In this document: positions 30,937 through 38,734 of the stretch, in pieces
Numbering within the stretch: the first letter of the stretch is position 1
How the letters are laid out: every line of letters starts with the position of its first letter
Source: Deltaproteobacteria bacterium
Lineage (GTDB): Bacteria > Desulfobacterota > Desulfobacteria > Desulfobacterales > JAABPS01
DNA: 38,734 nt
Assembly (NCBI GenBank): GCA_019309685.1
Contig: JAFDFT010000002.1
Location: forward strand, 1-38,734
Direction of reading: 5' to 3'
Notes under the pieces: generated by a model
Databases searched by the model: none
What the model was told of the DNA's origin: nothing
The model's input: the letters and a program-made list of their open reading frames with translations, nothing else
Position numbers and translations under genes: made by a program

Positions 30937-31860
30937 ATGGGACATGATATAAATGGCCTTTTAGTTATTGATAAACACGCAAGCATTACATCCGCCAGGG
31001 CGGTGGCAATTGTAAAAAAACTGTGCGGCGTCAGAAAAGTTGGTCATACGGGGACACTTGATCCTTTTGCAACGGGTGTTTTGATTTGTTGTATGAATAA
31101 AGCAACAAAATTGGCTACTTTTCTTTTGCGGGGAAACAAAAAATATTTTGCGGTTCTCCATCTGGGAGTTGAAACAGATACGCAGGATTCAACAGGGACT
31201 ATAATTTCAACATCAGATAGGGTGGAGTTTTCTGAAGAGGCGATTAAAGATGTATTTGATAAATTTATAGGTACTGTTGAACAGTTTCCGCCTGTTTATT
31301 CAGCTTTGAAGCACAAGGGGGTTCCGCTTCATAAGCTCGCGAGAAGCGGGAAGGCCGTATCGAAACCGCCAAGGCGTGTGCATATTTCATCTATTGAAAT
31401 AAAAGAAATTGTGCTGCCGTTGGTTCAATTTGAGATAACATGTTCTGCGGGAACCTATGTTCGGACACTTTGCTCGGATATTGGAAAGCATCTCGGATGC
31501 GGCGGTCACCTTAAAGCATTGAGAAGAACCGAAAGCAGCGGGTTTGCTATTGAGGACGCATTGACATTGCCAGAATTGGAAATGTTGACGCAATCCGAAA
31601 GTATGCCACAGCTTTTGGCTGTCCGGATCGTTGGTATGGCGGATGCGCTGCCCGACGTACCCGAGATATTTGTAAACGGTGTTTTAGAGAAAAAAATTTT
31701 AAATGGGAACCCTTTAACGATTAAAGATTTAACCCCTGTTGAAACGAAAAACAGGAAAAGCATACTAAAGGCTGTTGATTCAAACAGAGATCTTCTTGCC
31801 ATATTGAGCTATGATAAGCTCTTTGAAAAGTATGCTTATTGCTGTGTGTTCCAGCGATAG
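30937..31860 (+). CDS. truB: tRNA pseudouridine(55) synthase TruB
   Basis: 307 residues. The catalytic motif GHTGTLDPFATGVLICC with Asp42, the YFAVLHLGVETDTQDSTG segment, QFPPVYSALKHKGVPLHKLAR and CSAGTYVRTLCSDIGKHLG are all TruB hallmarks. The enzyme makes pseudouridine 55 in the T loop of tRNAs and acts as a tRNA chaperone. A PUA-like C-terminal part follows (about 245-307). The ATG at 30937 has no strong ribosome-binding site and lies nine bases after nrnA. A repeat element begins seven bases after the stop. Confidence 0.96.
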   Translation: MGHDINGLLVIDKHASITSARAVAIVKKLCGVRKVGHTGTLDPFATGVLICCMNKATKLATFLLRGNKKYFAVLHLGVETDTQDSTGTIISTSDRVEFSEEAIKDVFDKFIGTVEQFPPVYSALKHKGVPLHKLARSGKAVSKPPRRVHISSIEIKEIVLPLVQFEITCSAGTYVRTLCSDIGKHLGCGGHLKALRRTESSGFAIEDALTLPELEMLTQSESMPQLLAVRIVGMADALPDVPEIFVNGVLEKKILNGNPLTIKDLTPVETKNRKSILKAVDSNRDLLAILSYDKLFEKYAYCCVFQR

Positions 31861-31867
31861 GTATACT

Positions 31868-31996
31868 TAATGGCTTCGTAATCCCGCCGATGGCGGGACT
31901 GCGTTGCGCTGCATCCCTCGTGACTGCGGCGTACGGTAAGTACGCCTCGTTCTTCGGGATTTACGCCTTGAATATGAACTTTTATCTTTGCCATTA
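31868..31996 (+). repeat. MITE-like intergenic repeat, family A copy 2
   Basis: 129 bases between truB and rpsO, bounded by TAATGGCTTCGTAA (31868-31881) and TTTATCTTTGCCATTA (31981-31996), which are imperfect inverted repeats of each other. Inside, TCCCGCC-GAT-GGCGGGA and GCGTAC-GGTAA-GTACGC form hairpins. The order of internal words matches the copy at 971-1183 but lacks that copy's 50-base palindromic insert. No coding potential. Confidence 0.7.
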
Positions 31997-32129
31997 CAGT
32001 TTTGATTTTTTCGAAATCATCATACTTAATGAGTAGGTTTTATGTTTTTACGAAAATGGATATTATTTTTTTAAAGTTAAGCAAACAAAAAAGGCCTGAA
32101 TATTTATGGCCAGAGGAGGCAAACAGAAA

Positions 32130-32399
32130 GTGGTTTTAACATCGGAAAATAAGAAAACGCTTATAGAGAAATTTCGATTACACGAAAGTGATACCGGTTC
32201 ACCAGAAGTTCAGGTAGGGCTGCTGACAAATCGTATTTCTTACCTCACCGACCACCTGAAGATCCATAAAAAAGATCATCATTCAAGAAGAGGTTTGTTG
32301 AAGCTTGTCGGGAGGCGTCGGAGACTTCTTAATTATGTAAGAAGCAAAGATGTTAATCGCTACCGGACAATCATCGACGTCCTGGGTCTTAGGCGATAG
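32130..32399 (+). CDS. rpsO: 30S ribosomal protein S15, GTG start
   Basis: From GTG at 32130 the product is 89 residues, exactly the standard S15 length, with D-T-G at residues 21-23 as in E. coli S15, then SPEVQVGLLTNRISYLTDHL, HKKDHHSRRGLLKLVGRRR and the ending DVLGLRR. The in-frame ATG at 32106 would add eight residues, but GAGGAGG (32113-32119) lies downstream of it and ten bases before the GTG, so it is the ribosome-binding site. S15 binds 16S rRNA early in 30S assembly. A weak TTGATT-N17-CTTAAT (32002-32030) may be a local promoter. pnp follows after 220 bases. Confidence 0.95.
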   Translation: MVLTSENKKTLIEKFRLHESDTGSPEVQVGLLTNRISYLTDHLKIHKKDHHSRRGLLKLVGRRRRLLNYVRSKDVNRYRTIIDVLGLRR

Positions 32400-32429
32400 A
32401 CATTCCGGAGATTGTTCATTTTTATACAG

Positions 32430-32496
32430 CTTTAGCTGTTATGGCATGGCCCGCTTTTTTAGCCGGCATGTATTAGACCGGCATAGCTTTAAGAGT
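32430..32496 (+). promoter_or_regulatory. Hairpin-rich rpsO-pnp intergenic leader
   Basis: In the rpsO-pnp gap ACAGC-TTTA-GCTGT (around 32426-32439) is followed by two copies of CCGGCAT, one within GCCGGC and one in ACCGGC, with several T-runs. In E. coli the pnp leader folds into a stem cut by RNase III and bound by PNPase for autoregulation. A similar role here is plausible but untested. Confidence 0.35.
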
Positions 32497-32619
32497 CTTC
32501 TTATAATTTTAAGCGGGAATTTTGCATTTATTGTAATTTGTTAGAAAAAAGTGATTTCTTCATTATAAGAATATCATTTGAAATAGTATATTTTTATGGA
32601 AGAAAATCAGGAGAGACAT

Positions 32620-34704
32620 ATGGAAAATTCATTTAATACTGAAATTAACGGCAAAACACTGACCATTGAAACTGGAAAACTTGCCAAGCAGGCATCAGGC
32701 TCTGTGGTGGTTCAATATGGCGAAACGATTGTACTTGTAACAGTGGTTTCATCAAATCAGGAGACCAAGCAGGATTTTTTACCGCTGACGGTTGAGTATC
32801 AGGAGAAAATTTATGCGGCAGGAAGAATCCCGGGAAACTATTTCCGGCGTGAAATAGGGAGGCCCAGCGAGAAGGAGACTTTAACTGCGCGCCTGATTGA
32901 TCGGCCCATACGGCCGCTATTTCCGAAAGGATATCGATATGAGACACAGGTGATTGCAACGGTATTATCAATGGACCAGGAAAATGATCCCGACTTTCTT
33001 GCGATGATTGGTGCTTCAGCCGCTCTTGAGATATCTGATATTCCTTTTGAGGGACCCATCGCATGTGCACGTGTGGGTCGGATTGATGGCCAGTATGTCA
33101 TTAACCCAACCATCAGTGAATGTGACTCCTCAGATATTAATATATTTGTTGTGGGTTCGAAAACAGGTATCGTCATGGTAGAAGGAGGCGGCGATGTTGT
33201 CAGCGAATCGGATGTTCTGGAAGCGATCTTTTTTGCCCATGAAGCTATTCAGCCGATAATTGATATGCAAGTAAGGCTTAAGGAAGCTTTTGGTGTACCG
33301 AAACGCCCTTATGATCCACCCGTTAAAGATGATGCACTGGTTCAAATCGTTGAATCCAAAGCCTACGATCCGCTGTGTGATGCGATCATCACACCGGGAA
33401 AGATGGAGAGACAACGAGCCGTTCGTGAAGTAAAGTCCAAAATATTTGAAGAGCTTGGAGATGACTTCGCTGAAAGAAAGGATGAAGTCTATGATATATT
33501 TGACGATGTAAAAAGAAAAATTTCACGGGATCTAGTTTTGAAAAAAGGCCGGCGTATTGATAACAGGAAATTTGATGAGGTTCGTCACATATCATGCCAG
33601 CCGGGGATTTTGCCGCGGCCTCATGGCTCAGCGCTTTTTACACGTGGAGAGACTCAGGTATTAGGTGTTTTAACACTGGGCTCGGGAAGAGATGAGCAGC
33701 GCGTGGAAACCCTAAGCGGTGAAGTGTTCAGACCGTTTATGCTTCATTATAACTTCCCGCCCTTTTCTGTTGGAGAAGTAAAGCGGCTCGGCGGGCCCAG
33801 CCGAAGAGATGTCGGACACGGTGGGCTGTCCACACGAGCGCTTGAAAAGGTACTTCCTGCAAAAGAAGAATTTGATTATACCATCCGTCTTGTATCAGAA
33901 GTGTTGGAATCGAATGGTTCTTCGTCTATGGGAACCGTCTGCTCAGGCACGATGGCTCTCATGGACGGTGGCGTGCCCATTAAAGCCCCGGTGTCAGGTA
34001 TTGCCATGGGATTGGTAAAGGAAGGAGACCAGATTGTTATTTTGTCAGACATCCTGGGAGACGAGGATCACACAGGTGATATGGACTTTAAGGTGGCCGG
34101 TACAAAAGATGGAATTACAGCGCTTCAGATGGATATCAAAATTCTTGAACTGTCAAAAGATATAATGGGAAAGGCGCTTGAGCAGGCGCGCGTGGGACGC
34201 TTACATATCCTCGATAAAATGCTGGACTCCATAGATGTGCCCCGAGAAGAGATTTCTCCCTATGCGCCGAAGATCATTACCATCAAAATTAATCCCGATA
34301 AAATACGTGATATCATCGGGCCTGGCGGAAAAGTGATCCGGGCCATACAGGCAGAAACAAACACGCAAATTGAAATCGATGATTCAGGCGCTGTGAAAAT
34401 TGCAGCGGTCTCTACCCAGGAAGCGGAAGAGGCGTTAAGGATGATTAATGAAATTACTGCTGAGCCAGAAGTGGGAGAAGTGTATGAAGGAACCGTCGTG
34501 AAAATAACCGATTTTGGCGCATTTGTTCAGATACTTCCCGGTACGGATGGACTTGTTCATATCTCTCAACTGGCGCCTCAGCGTGTGAAAAAGGTTTCCG
34601 ATGTCGTTAAAGAAGGAGAAATTATAAAGGTGAAAGTACTTGAAGTCGGGCGGGATGGGAAGATAAGGCTCAGCCGTAAAGCGGTGCTAGAACAAGATGG
34701 ATGA
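32620..34704 (+). CDS. pnp: Polyribonucleotide nucleotidyltransferase (PNPase)
   Basis: 694 residues from ATG at 32620. This start has AGGAGA five bases upstream, whereas the ATG at 32596 has none, and it gives the usual N-terminus (FNTEINGKTLTIETGKLAKQ). Two RNase PH domains (about 10-230 and 310-540, with GRIPGNYFRREIGRPSEKE and GGPSRRDVGHGGLSTRAL, DHTGDMDFKVAGT), a linking helical domain, a KH domain (about 555-610, IIGPGGKVIRAI) and an S1 domain (about 620-690, GEVYEGTVVKITDFGAFVQI) are all visible. PNPase degrades RNA 3' to 5' with phosphate and is a core part of RNA turnover. Its stop overlaps the M16 gene by eight bases. Confidence 0.97.
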   Translation: MENSFNTEINGKTLTIETGKLAKQASGSVVVQYGETIVLVTVVSSNQETKQDFLPLTVEYQEKIYAAGRIPGNYFRREIGRPSEKETLTARLIDRPIRPLFPKGYRYETQVIATVLSMDQENDPDFLAMIGASAALEISDIPFEGPIACARVGRIDGQYVINPTISECDSSDINIFVVGSKTGIVMVEGGGDVVSESDVLEAIFFAHEAIQPIIDMQVRLKEAFGVPKRPYDPPVKDDALVQIVESKAYDPLCDAIITPGKMERQRAVREVKSKIFEELGDDFAERKDEVYDIFDDVKRKISRDLVLKKGRRIDNRKFDEVRHISCQPGILPRPHGSALFTRGETQVLGVLTLGSGRDEQRVETLSGEVFRPFMLHYNFPPFSVGEVKRLGGPSRRDVGHGGLSTRALEKVLPAKEEFDYTIRLVSEVLESNGSSSMGTVCSGTMALMDGGVPIKAPVSGIAMGLVKEGDQIVILSDILGDEDHTGDMDFKVAGTKDGITALQMDIKILELSKDIMGKALEQARVGRLHILDKMLDSIDVPREEISPYAPKIITIKINPDKIRDIIGPGGKVIRAIQAETNTQIEIDDSGAVKIAAVSTQEAEEALRMINEITAEPEVGEVYEGTVVKITDFGAFVQILPGTDGLVHISQLAPQRVKKVSDVVKEGEIIKVKVLEVGRDGKIRLSRKAVLEQDG

Positions 34705-35989
34705 AAATCTAATAAATAATACAGCACTTAAAAATGGTATTCGGATTTTGAGCAAGCAGATACCCAATGTGCGCTCTGTTTCAATGGGTGTGTGGGTGGA
34801 TGTTGGCGCCCGTGATGAATCTCTGGAAGAAAACGGTCTATCCCATTTGATTGAACACATGATTTTTAAGGGGACAAAGCGGCGGAATGCGTTTCAGATC
34901 GCGAAAGAATTTGATGCCATCGGCGGGCATAGCAACGCCTTTACTTCCATGGAAAACACATGCTTTCACGCGAAGGTTCTTGATTCGCATACCCATACCA
35001 TGATCGATATCCTTTCTGATATTTTTTTAAATTCGGTATTTGACGAGACAGAAATTGAAAAAGAACGGCCGGTAATACTGCAGGAAATCGGGATGGTTGA
35101 AGATAGTCCTGACGAATATATCCATGTCCTTTCCGGAAATGCATATTGGGGAGATAATCCGCTTGGGCGTTCCATCTTGGGGAGCCGTGAAAATATTGTA
35201 AGCTTTGGACCAGAGGCAGTGAAAAGTTTTTTCAACCGTTTTTACCGACCGGATCGAATCGTTATTTCAGCAGCTGGAAATATTGATCATGCCTGGTTCG
35301 TGGATAAACTAGAGGCGCCCTTTAAAGCTGTGGAGCAAAATACAGAGCAATTTGAACGTGTTACACCAGAAGGGCTTTCAACCGTTGACCTTCACCATAG
35401 AGAACTCGAACTGGCGCATATCTGTATTGGGACAAGGGGGCTGTCTATAACAGATCCGCGCCGTTATGAGTTTTCATTATTAAGCACTATTTTGGGCGGC
35501 AACATGAGTTCACGTTTATTTCAGGAGATACGTGAGCGAAGGGGGCTTGCCTATTCAGTTTATTCTTTTGTAAACTCTTATTTCGACACAGGCATGTTCG
35601 GTGTATATGCGGGTGTTGATCACGCCCGTGCGACCGAATGCATTGATGTGACAATAAAAGAACTACGCAAAATGAGTTCACAGCGCGTAACCACATCCGA
35701 GCTTACCAATGCAAAGGAACACACAAAAGGTAATTTACTCCTGTCCGCTGAAAGTGTGGACAACCATATGGTACGATTGGCGCAAACAGACATCCATTTT
35801 GGACGTTACATCCCAATTCAGGAGGTTATAGAAAAAATTGAAGCCGTAACAACGGATGATATTCTCGCTGTAGCCGAAAGCCTTTTCCAGTCAGAAGACT
35901 ACGCTCTAACAATCCTGGGCCCTGTTGATAATAAAAGTGACTATGAAAATCTCCACTTCGTGAAAAATTCAGGTATCAACCCAGTTTAG
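34697..35989 (+). CDS. M16 family zinc peptidase (PqqL/YmxG-like)
   Basis: 430 residues, the usual length of single-chain bacterial M16B peptidases. Zinc motif HLIEH (His50, Glu53, His54) and, 75 residues later, Glu130 in VILQEI; the second domain has GGNMSSRLFQEIRERRGLAYSVYS. No signal peptide. The gene overlaps pnp by eight bases and is followed by dut, an order found in Firmicutes and Desulfobacterota. It is the housekeeping relative of the M16 peptidase at 17917, sharing many residues around the active site. Substrates of this subfamily are mostly unknown. Confidence 0.94.
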   Translation: MDENLINNTALKNGIRILSKQIPNVRSVSMGVWVDVGARDESLEENGLSHLIEHMIFKGTKRRNAFQIAKEFDAIGGHSNAFTSMENTCFHAKVLDSHTHTMIDILSDIFLNSVFDETEIEKERPVILQEIGMVEDSPDEYIHVLSGNAYWGDNPLGRSILGSRENIVSFGPEAVKSFFNRFYRPDRIVISAAGNIDHAWFVDKLEAPFKAVEQNTEQFERVTPEGLSTVDLHHRELELAHICIGTRGLSITDPRRYEFSLLSTILGGNMSSRLFQEIRERRGLAYSVYSFVNSYFDTGMFGVYAGVDHARATECIDVTIKELRKMSSQRVTTSELTNAKEHTKGNLLLSAESVDNHMVRLAQTDIHFGRYIPIQEVIEKIEAVTTDDILAVAESLFQSEDYALTILGPVDNKSDYENLHFVKNSGINPV

Positions 35990-36021
35990 GCAGCAAGAAC
36001 TAGTACAATTTAGGAGATAAA

Positions 36022-36480
36022 ATGGCCCAACCGCTTGTTATTCAACTTCGCAGAATCCATCCAGATAAGGATTCAGACATTCCTCTTCCACGCTACATGA
36101 CGCCGCAATCTGCCGGCATGGATCTGTGCGCGGCGATTGAAAATGATATTCACCTAAACCATGGAGATATTGTTTTGGTGCCCACAGGCTTTGCGATGTC
36201 CATTCCGGAGGGCTATGAAGGACAGATACGTCCCCGGAGCGGGATTGCTGTCAAACACGGTATAAGCATTGTTAATTCCCCAGGGACCATTGACTCGGAT
36301 TACCGGGGAGAAGTGAAAATTGCCGTTATTCATATGGGAAAAAAAGCGTATATTTTACACAGGGGCGATCGAATTGCTCAGATGATAATTAAAAAAGTGT
36401 ATCAGGCCAAGCTTGAAGTTGTAGAGGCACTTGAAGAAACAGAGCGAAATGCCGGCGGTTTTGGCCATACGGGGAATTAA
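36022..36480 (+). CDS. dut: dUTP diphosphatase (dUTPase)
   Basis: 152 residues with all five trimeric dUTPase motifs: AGMDLCA (31-37), RPRSGIAVKHGI (70-81), the uracil-binding NSPGTIDSDYRGE (85-97), RIAQMII (117-123) and the Gly-rich C-terminal arm TERNAGGFGHTG (140-151). It hydrolyses dUTP to dUMP and pyrophosphate, keeping uracil out of DNA and feeding thymidylate synthesis. TTTAGGAGATAAA before the ATG is a good ribosome-binding site. It lies 32 bases after the M16 gene and is probably the last gene of the pnp group. Confidence 0.97.
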   Translation: MAQPLVIQLRRIHPDKDSDIPLPRYMTPQSAGMDLCAAIENDIHLNHGDIVLVPTGFAMSIPEGYEGQIRPRSGIAVKHGISIVNSPGTIDSDYRGEVKIAVIHMGKKAYILHRGDRIAQMIIKKVYQAKLEVVEALEETERNAGGFGHTGN

Positions 36481-36720
36481 AATGTGGCTATCCGTTTCTA
36501 AGGGCTATATCTATGTAAATCGGTTTTAAGTTATAGGTGTTACGTTTTAAGTTTTTGTTTTCCGCATTTGTGAAAATTCTTAAAGTGGGTTACTGAAATA
36601 CTTCTTGGCCTATGCGATGAATTGATATTAATTAGTGCACATTCATTAAATTTTAAAATGGGTACTAAATATGTTTCCGATCCCTAAATAAGCAATTTTC
36701 CGTAAGGTCAAGAAAATCAA

Positions 36721-36767
36721 GGAATTGTGCGGAGGTGTACTCAGTTGTACATCGCACAAACAATTCC
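36721..36767 (+). repeat. Long imperfect hairpin in the dut-MBL gap
   Basis: GGAATTG (36721-36727) plus TGCG pair with CGCA and CAATTCC (36761-36767), with a CAAA bulge; inside, TGTAC (36736-36740) pairs with GTACA (36747-36751). No T-run follows, so it is not a standard terminator. The 240 bases between dut and this hairpin are AT-rich, and I see nothing in them. Confidence 0.5.
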
Positions 36768-36799
36768 AAAGATTTATCCGCCTCGGCGTGCATTCAACA

Positions 36800-36947
36800 T
36801 TCTTATACCTGTTAAAATGAGCAATTTTTGTTCAATTTCAAGGAAGGCGATAATTTTAACCGCAGGAATACATGGAGTATTTCGAGGAATAAAATTTGAG
36901 TCTGACACAGAAATTGGGCAAAAGGAGCCATTTATGACCGGAAACTA
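36800..36947 (-). repeat. MITE-like intergenic repeat, family B copy 2
   Basis: The core 36826-36900 matches 2207-2281 in inverted orientation over about 75 bases with few changes. The right end, read on the minus strand, gives TAGTTTCCGGTCATAAAT, like the left end of copy 1 (TAGTATCCATCAATAAAT). The left end is more decayed. It lacks the CCGCC/GGCGG hairpin of copy 1 and lies about 26 bases before the next gene. An apparent 73-codon reading frame across it is not a gene. Confidence 0.65.
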
Positions 36948-36973
36948 ATTGGATTTTTAGATTGAGGAAAAAT

Positions 36974-37735
36974 TTGGAACCCGACCATACCGTAGCAGTT
37001 TGCGTACTGAGCAGCGGCAGTAAGGGCAATGCTATTTATGTCTCAGGTGGTTCAACGTCTATCCTTATCGATGCCGGACTTTCCGGAATAGAATTAGAAC
37101 GCAGGATGGCATCCAAAGAGATTCAACCGGAAAGCCTGGATGCTATTATCGTTTCCCATGAACACTCTGATCATATTCAGGGAGTAGGCGTTCTTGCCCG
37201 CCGTTTTGACCTGCCTGTTTATATCAGCGAAAAAACGGAGACCGCGGCCAACCAAATAGGATCGGTCAAGGATTTTAAGTATTTTGAATGCGGTTCTTCT
37301 TTTCAAATAAAAGATCTAACATTGCATCCTTTTTCAGTTTCACATGATGCAGAAGACCCGGCCGGGTTTACGGTTGGACAGAACGGGGTGAAGGTCGGTA
37401 TCGCTACGGATCTTGGTCACTCAACATCAATGGTTAAAGAGCACCTGAAAAACTGTTCACTTCTTGTTCTTGAAGCGAATCACGATATAGACATGCTCAT
37501 CGATGGGCCCTATCCGTGGCCGATAAAGCAAAGAATTCAAAGCCGAACCGGCCATCTCTCGAATGAGGCGACAAAAAAATTATTAAAAGAAGTCCTGCAC
37601 GACAAATTGGAACATGTTGTTCTTTCCCATCTCAGCGAAGTCAATAATTTTCGTCAGCCAAAAACTTCATTAAACTCAATCTTTGTGTTAACAAAAAATG
37701 CATTTATGCATTCACAAACGTTGGGAGGGTTTTGA
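36974..37735 (+). CDS. MBL-fold metallohydrolase (WalJ/YycJ-like)
   Basis: About 253 residues from TTG at 36974, which has GAGG six bases upstream; TTG at 36962 is the alternative, and no ATG exists near the N-terminus. The beginning VAVCVLSSGSKGNAIYVSGG with ILIDAGLSG, the zinc motif SHEHSDHIQG, the later VSHDAEDPAGFTV, GIATDLGH and LEANHD, and the closing HLSNEATKKLL and VLSHLSEVNN are typical of the YycJ branch of metallo-beta-lactamase-fold proteins, mostly nucleases or phosphodiesterases of uncertain role. Cytoplasmic. A repeat element ends just upstream and may have replaced its original promoter region. Confidence 0.9.
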   Translation: MEPDHTVAVCVLSSGSKGNAIYVSGGSTSILIDAGLSGIELERRMASKEIQPESLDAIIVSHEHSDHIQGVGVLARRFDLPVYISEKTETAANQIGSVKDFKYFECGSSFQIKDLTLHPFSVSHDAEDPAGFTVGQNGVKVGIATDLGHSTSMVKEHLKNCSLLVLEANHDIDMLIDGPYPWPIKQRIQSRTGHLSNEATKKLLKEVLHDKLEHVVLSHLSEVNNFRQPKTSLNSIFVLTKNAFMHSQTLGGF

Positions 37736-37805
37736 ATACGCTATCGCAATGTTATTTTATAGAAAGAGAAGTCAAAGCGTTTAATTTTAAATAGAGGTTT
37801 ACTTA

Positions 37806-37989
37806 TGGATTCCGGTTGTCTCCATAACGTACGACGGAACCGGCGGATAAAAGAACGATGCCATCATTCCTTATCTTAAGTATCCCAGAAAAGATTTAGA
37901 AAATCCTACAGGCAGAAAAAGATCCAACCTGGGATAATTGGTACAACAAGGCGAATGGCTTCACACATAAACCTTTGTCAACTGAATAA
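37806..37989 (+). pseudogene. Decayed fragment resembling the C-terminus of an acyl-CoA dehydratase activase-like protein
   Basis: From 37809 the codons read IPVVSITYDGTGG, then a TAA stop (37848-37850), then in the same frame KNDAIIPYLKYPRKDLENP. After a frame change around 37905-37920 the other frame reads AEKDPTWDNWYNKANGFTHK and PLSTE before TAA at 37987. The first part resembles the I-P-V-x-x-I-T-Y-D-G-T-G-x-x-K-N-x-x-I-I-P-Y-L segment near the end of large CoA-dehydratase activase proteins (2-hydroxyacyl-CoA dehydratase family). The call is from memory of that pattern. The remainder of the gap 37736-38190 holds only T-rich, unassigned sequence. Confidence 0.5.
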
Positions 37990-38190
37990 TATAATTTCAG
38001 CAGTTTTGATACACAGAGATCGCCTCGTCGCCCTGTTGTATCAGTATTCCACGCAATGACTTATAAGGGATGTATTTTCTTGCCTCTCGCCCCTTGCCTC
38101 CAACTTCTATCCGTAAATAAGGGTATAATAAGAGTAATGTGTATTCGCTTTAATTTAGCCAGCGATATATGTTTTCATCATATAAATCGT

Positions 38191-38734
38191 TTATCCTTTT
38201 ATATACTTGTTTCTGTCTTCCATGAAATCTTTATACACCCGGTAGTAGTCCGTTTGTTCGTAGTCAATTTTTTTTACAGGGATATGATCAAAACTGTAAA
38301 TGATCGCTTCAGGACAGGCAAGAAGGATGGGAGAGTGTGTGGCGATAACAAATTGCAGATGTTCAGATTTCATTGCATTGGTTAATAGTTGAAGCAGTTC
38401 GATTTGACTCTTAGGCGATAGCGCTGTTTCCGGTTCATCGAGAAAGTAGATGCCTTTAATTTTATAGCGTGCCTTGAAAAAAGACATGAGTGATTCGCCA
38501 TGAGATTTGGTCATTAATGATTCTCCACCAAAGTATTTGAGCAAACCCGGATCACCGGCTGCCCATTCATCTAAAAGCTGAGCAAAATGCTGAAAAATAT
38601 GGGATCCAAAAAAGGAACCGGGAACAACGCCGTTAGACCATTGGACGGACATGCTCTGATACAGTCGATCTTCATAAGGGTTTAATGTGTAACGGACCCT
38701 TTCTTCACTTTTCCATATATGAACGCCGCACTGT
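38191..38734 (-). CDS. AAA/ABC-type ATPase, C-terminal part (gene runs off the window)
   Basis: The minus-strand frame is open from 38733 to the stop at 38191, about 180 residues, with no need for the internal ATG at 38652. It shows the ABC-type signature TKSHGESLMSFF, Walker B and D-loop IYFLDEPETALSP, the H-loop ATHSPILLACP, and the ending YRVYKDFMEDRNKYI. This fits stand-alone predicted ATPases of the COG3910 type; Walker A would lie upstream outside the window. Such proteins occur alone or in defence and toxin-like cassettes; nothing here decides. It is convergent with the MBL gene and the decayed fragment. Confidence 0.85.
   Translation of the reverse strand, partial: QCGVHIWKSEERVRYTLNPYEDRLYQSMSVQWSNGVVPGSFFGSHIFQHFAQLLDEWAAGDPGLLKYFGGESLMTKSHGESLMSFFKARYKIKGIYFLDEPETALSPKSQIELLQLLTNAMKSEHLQFVIATHSPILLACPEAIIYSFDHIPVKKIDYEQTDYYRVYKDFMEDRNKYIKG

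Noticed and set aside
31839..32036. 65-codon plus-strand reading frame after truB
   Set aside because: It overlaps the truB end and repeat A copy 2, with no ribosome-binding site.
32596..32619. Upstream ATG of pnp as start
   Set aside because: No ribosome-binding site before it; AGGAGA fits the ATG at 32620 and the family N-terminus.
36727..36948. 73-codon plus-strand reading frame
   Set aside because: It spans the hairpin at 36721 and repeat B copy 2; the sequence is explained by repeats and the peptide has no protein-like pattern.
38056..38385. 109-codon plus-strand reading frame
   Set aside because: It lies antisense to the ATPase gene, whose motifs are clear on the minus strand.
1..38734. 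CRISPR array or prophage
   Set aside because: No regularly spaced repeats and no phage structural or replication genes were seen.

Overview
The window reads as a chromosomal segment of a moderately AT-rich Gram-negative bacterium, most likely a Desulfobacterota (former Deltaproteobacteria, Desulfobacterales-like) organism. This is inferred from the protein style, the order infC-rpmI-rplT-pheS-pheT-merR, the order rimP-nusA-infB-DUF503-rbfA-nrnA-truB-rpsO-pnp-M16-dut, a DUF4197 lipoprotein and DUF4388/DUF2378-like signalling proteins. No sequence search was run.

Layout. (1) 1-3182: the start of a MarR-type regulator leaving the window on the minus strand with a very clear promoter, then the ribosome-assembly GTPases EngB and Era and a DUF4197 lipoprotein. 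Short terminal-inverted-repeat elements sit against the 3' ends of engB and era. (2) 3376-8751: the translation block infC (AUA start, not ATG), rpmI, rplT, pheS, pheT and a MerR-like gene, with an attenuator-like hairpin between infC and rpmI. (3) 8891-24162: a signalling island. An NtrC-type sigma-54 activator is followed by a textbook -24/-12 promoter and a type-IV-pilus-class (Pil-Chp-like) chemosensory gene set: pseudo-receiver, REC-DUF4388-TPR-zinc ribbon-REC protein, single-domain REC, CheW, CheA with two HPt domains and a REC, two divergent CheW-like proteins, an M16 peptidase, two tandem 51-residue microproteins, a PilJ-like chemoreceptor, a secreted Cache-like protein and two small proteins, one DUF2378-like. 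No CheR, CheB, CheC/D or CheZ is visible. (4) 24341-36480: tRNA-Gly(CCC), a terminator, then rimP-nusA-infB-DUF503-rbfA-nrnA-truB-rpsO-pnp-M16-dut, recalling the tRNA-led rimP-nusA-infB operon of E. coli. (5) 36481-38734: repeat elements, a WalJ/YycJ-like metallo-beta-lactamase-fold protein, a decayed gene fragment and the C-terminal part of an AAA ATPase on the minus strand.

How it fits together. Most of the window is housekeeping translation and RNA metabolism. The accessory content is the chemosensory island, probably transcribed from the sigma-54 promoter at 10484 under the adjacent activator. Its least understood parts are the M16 peptidase, the tandem 51-residue proteins and the 23.3-24.2 kb pair. 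Two families of small dispersed repeats, each with one copy at each end of the window, mark the intergenic regions.
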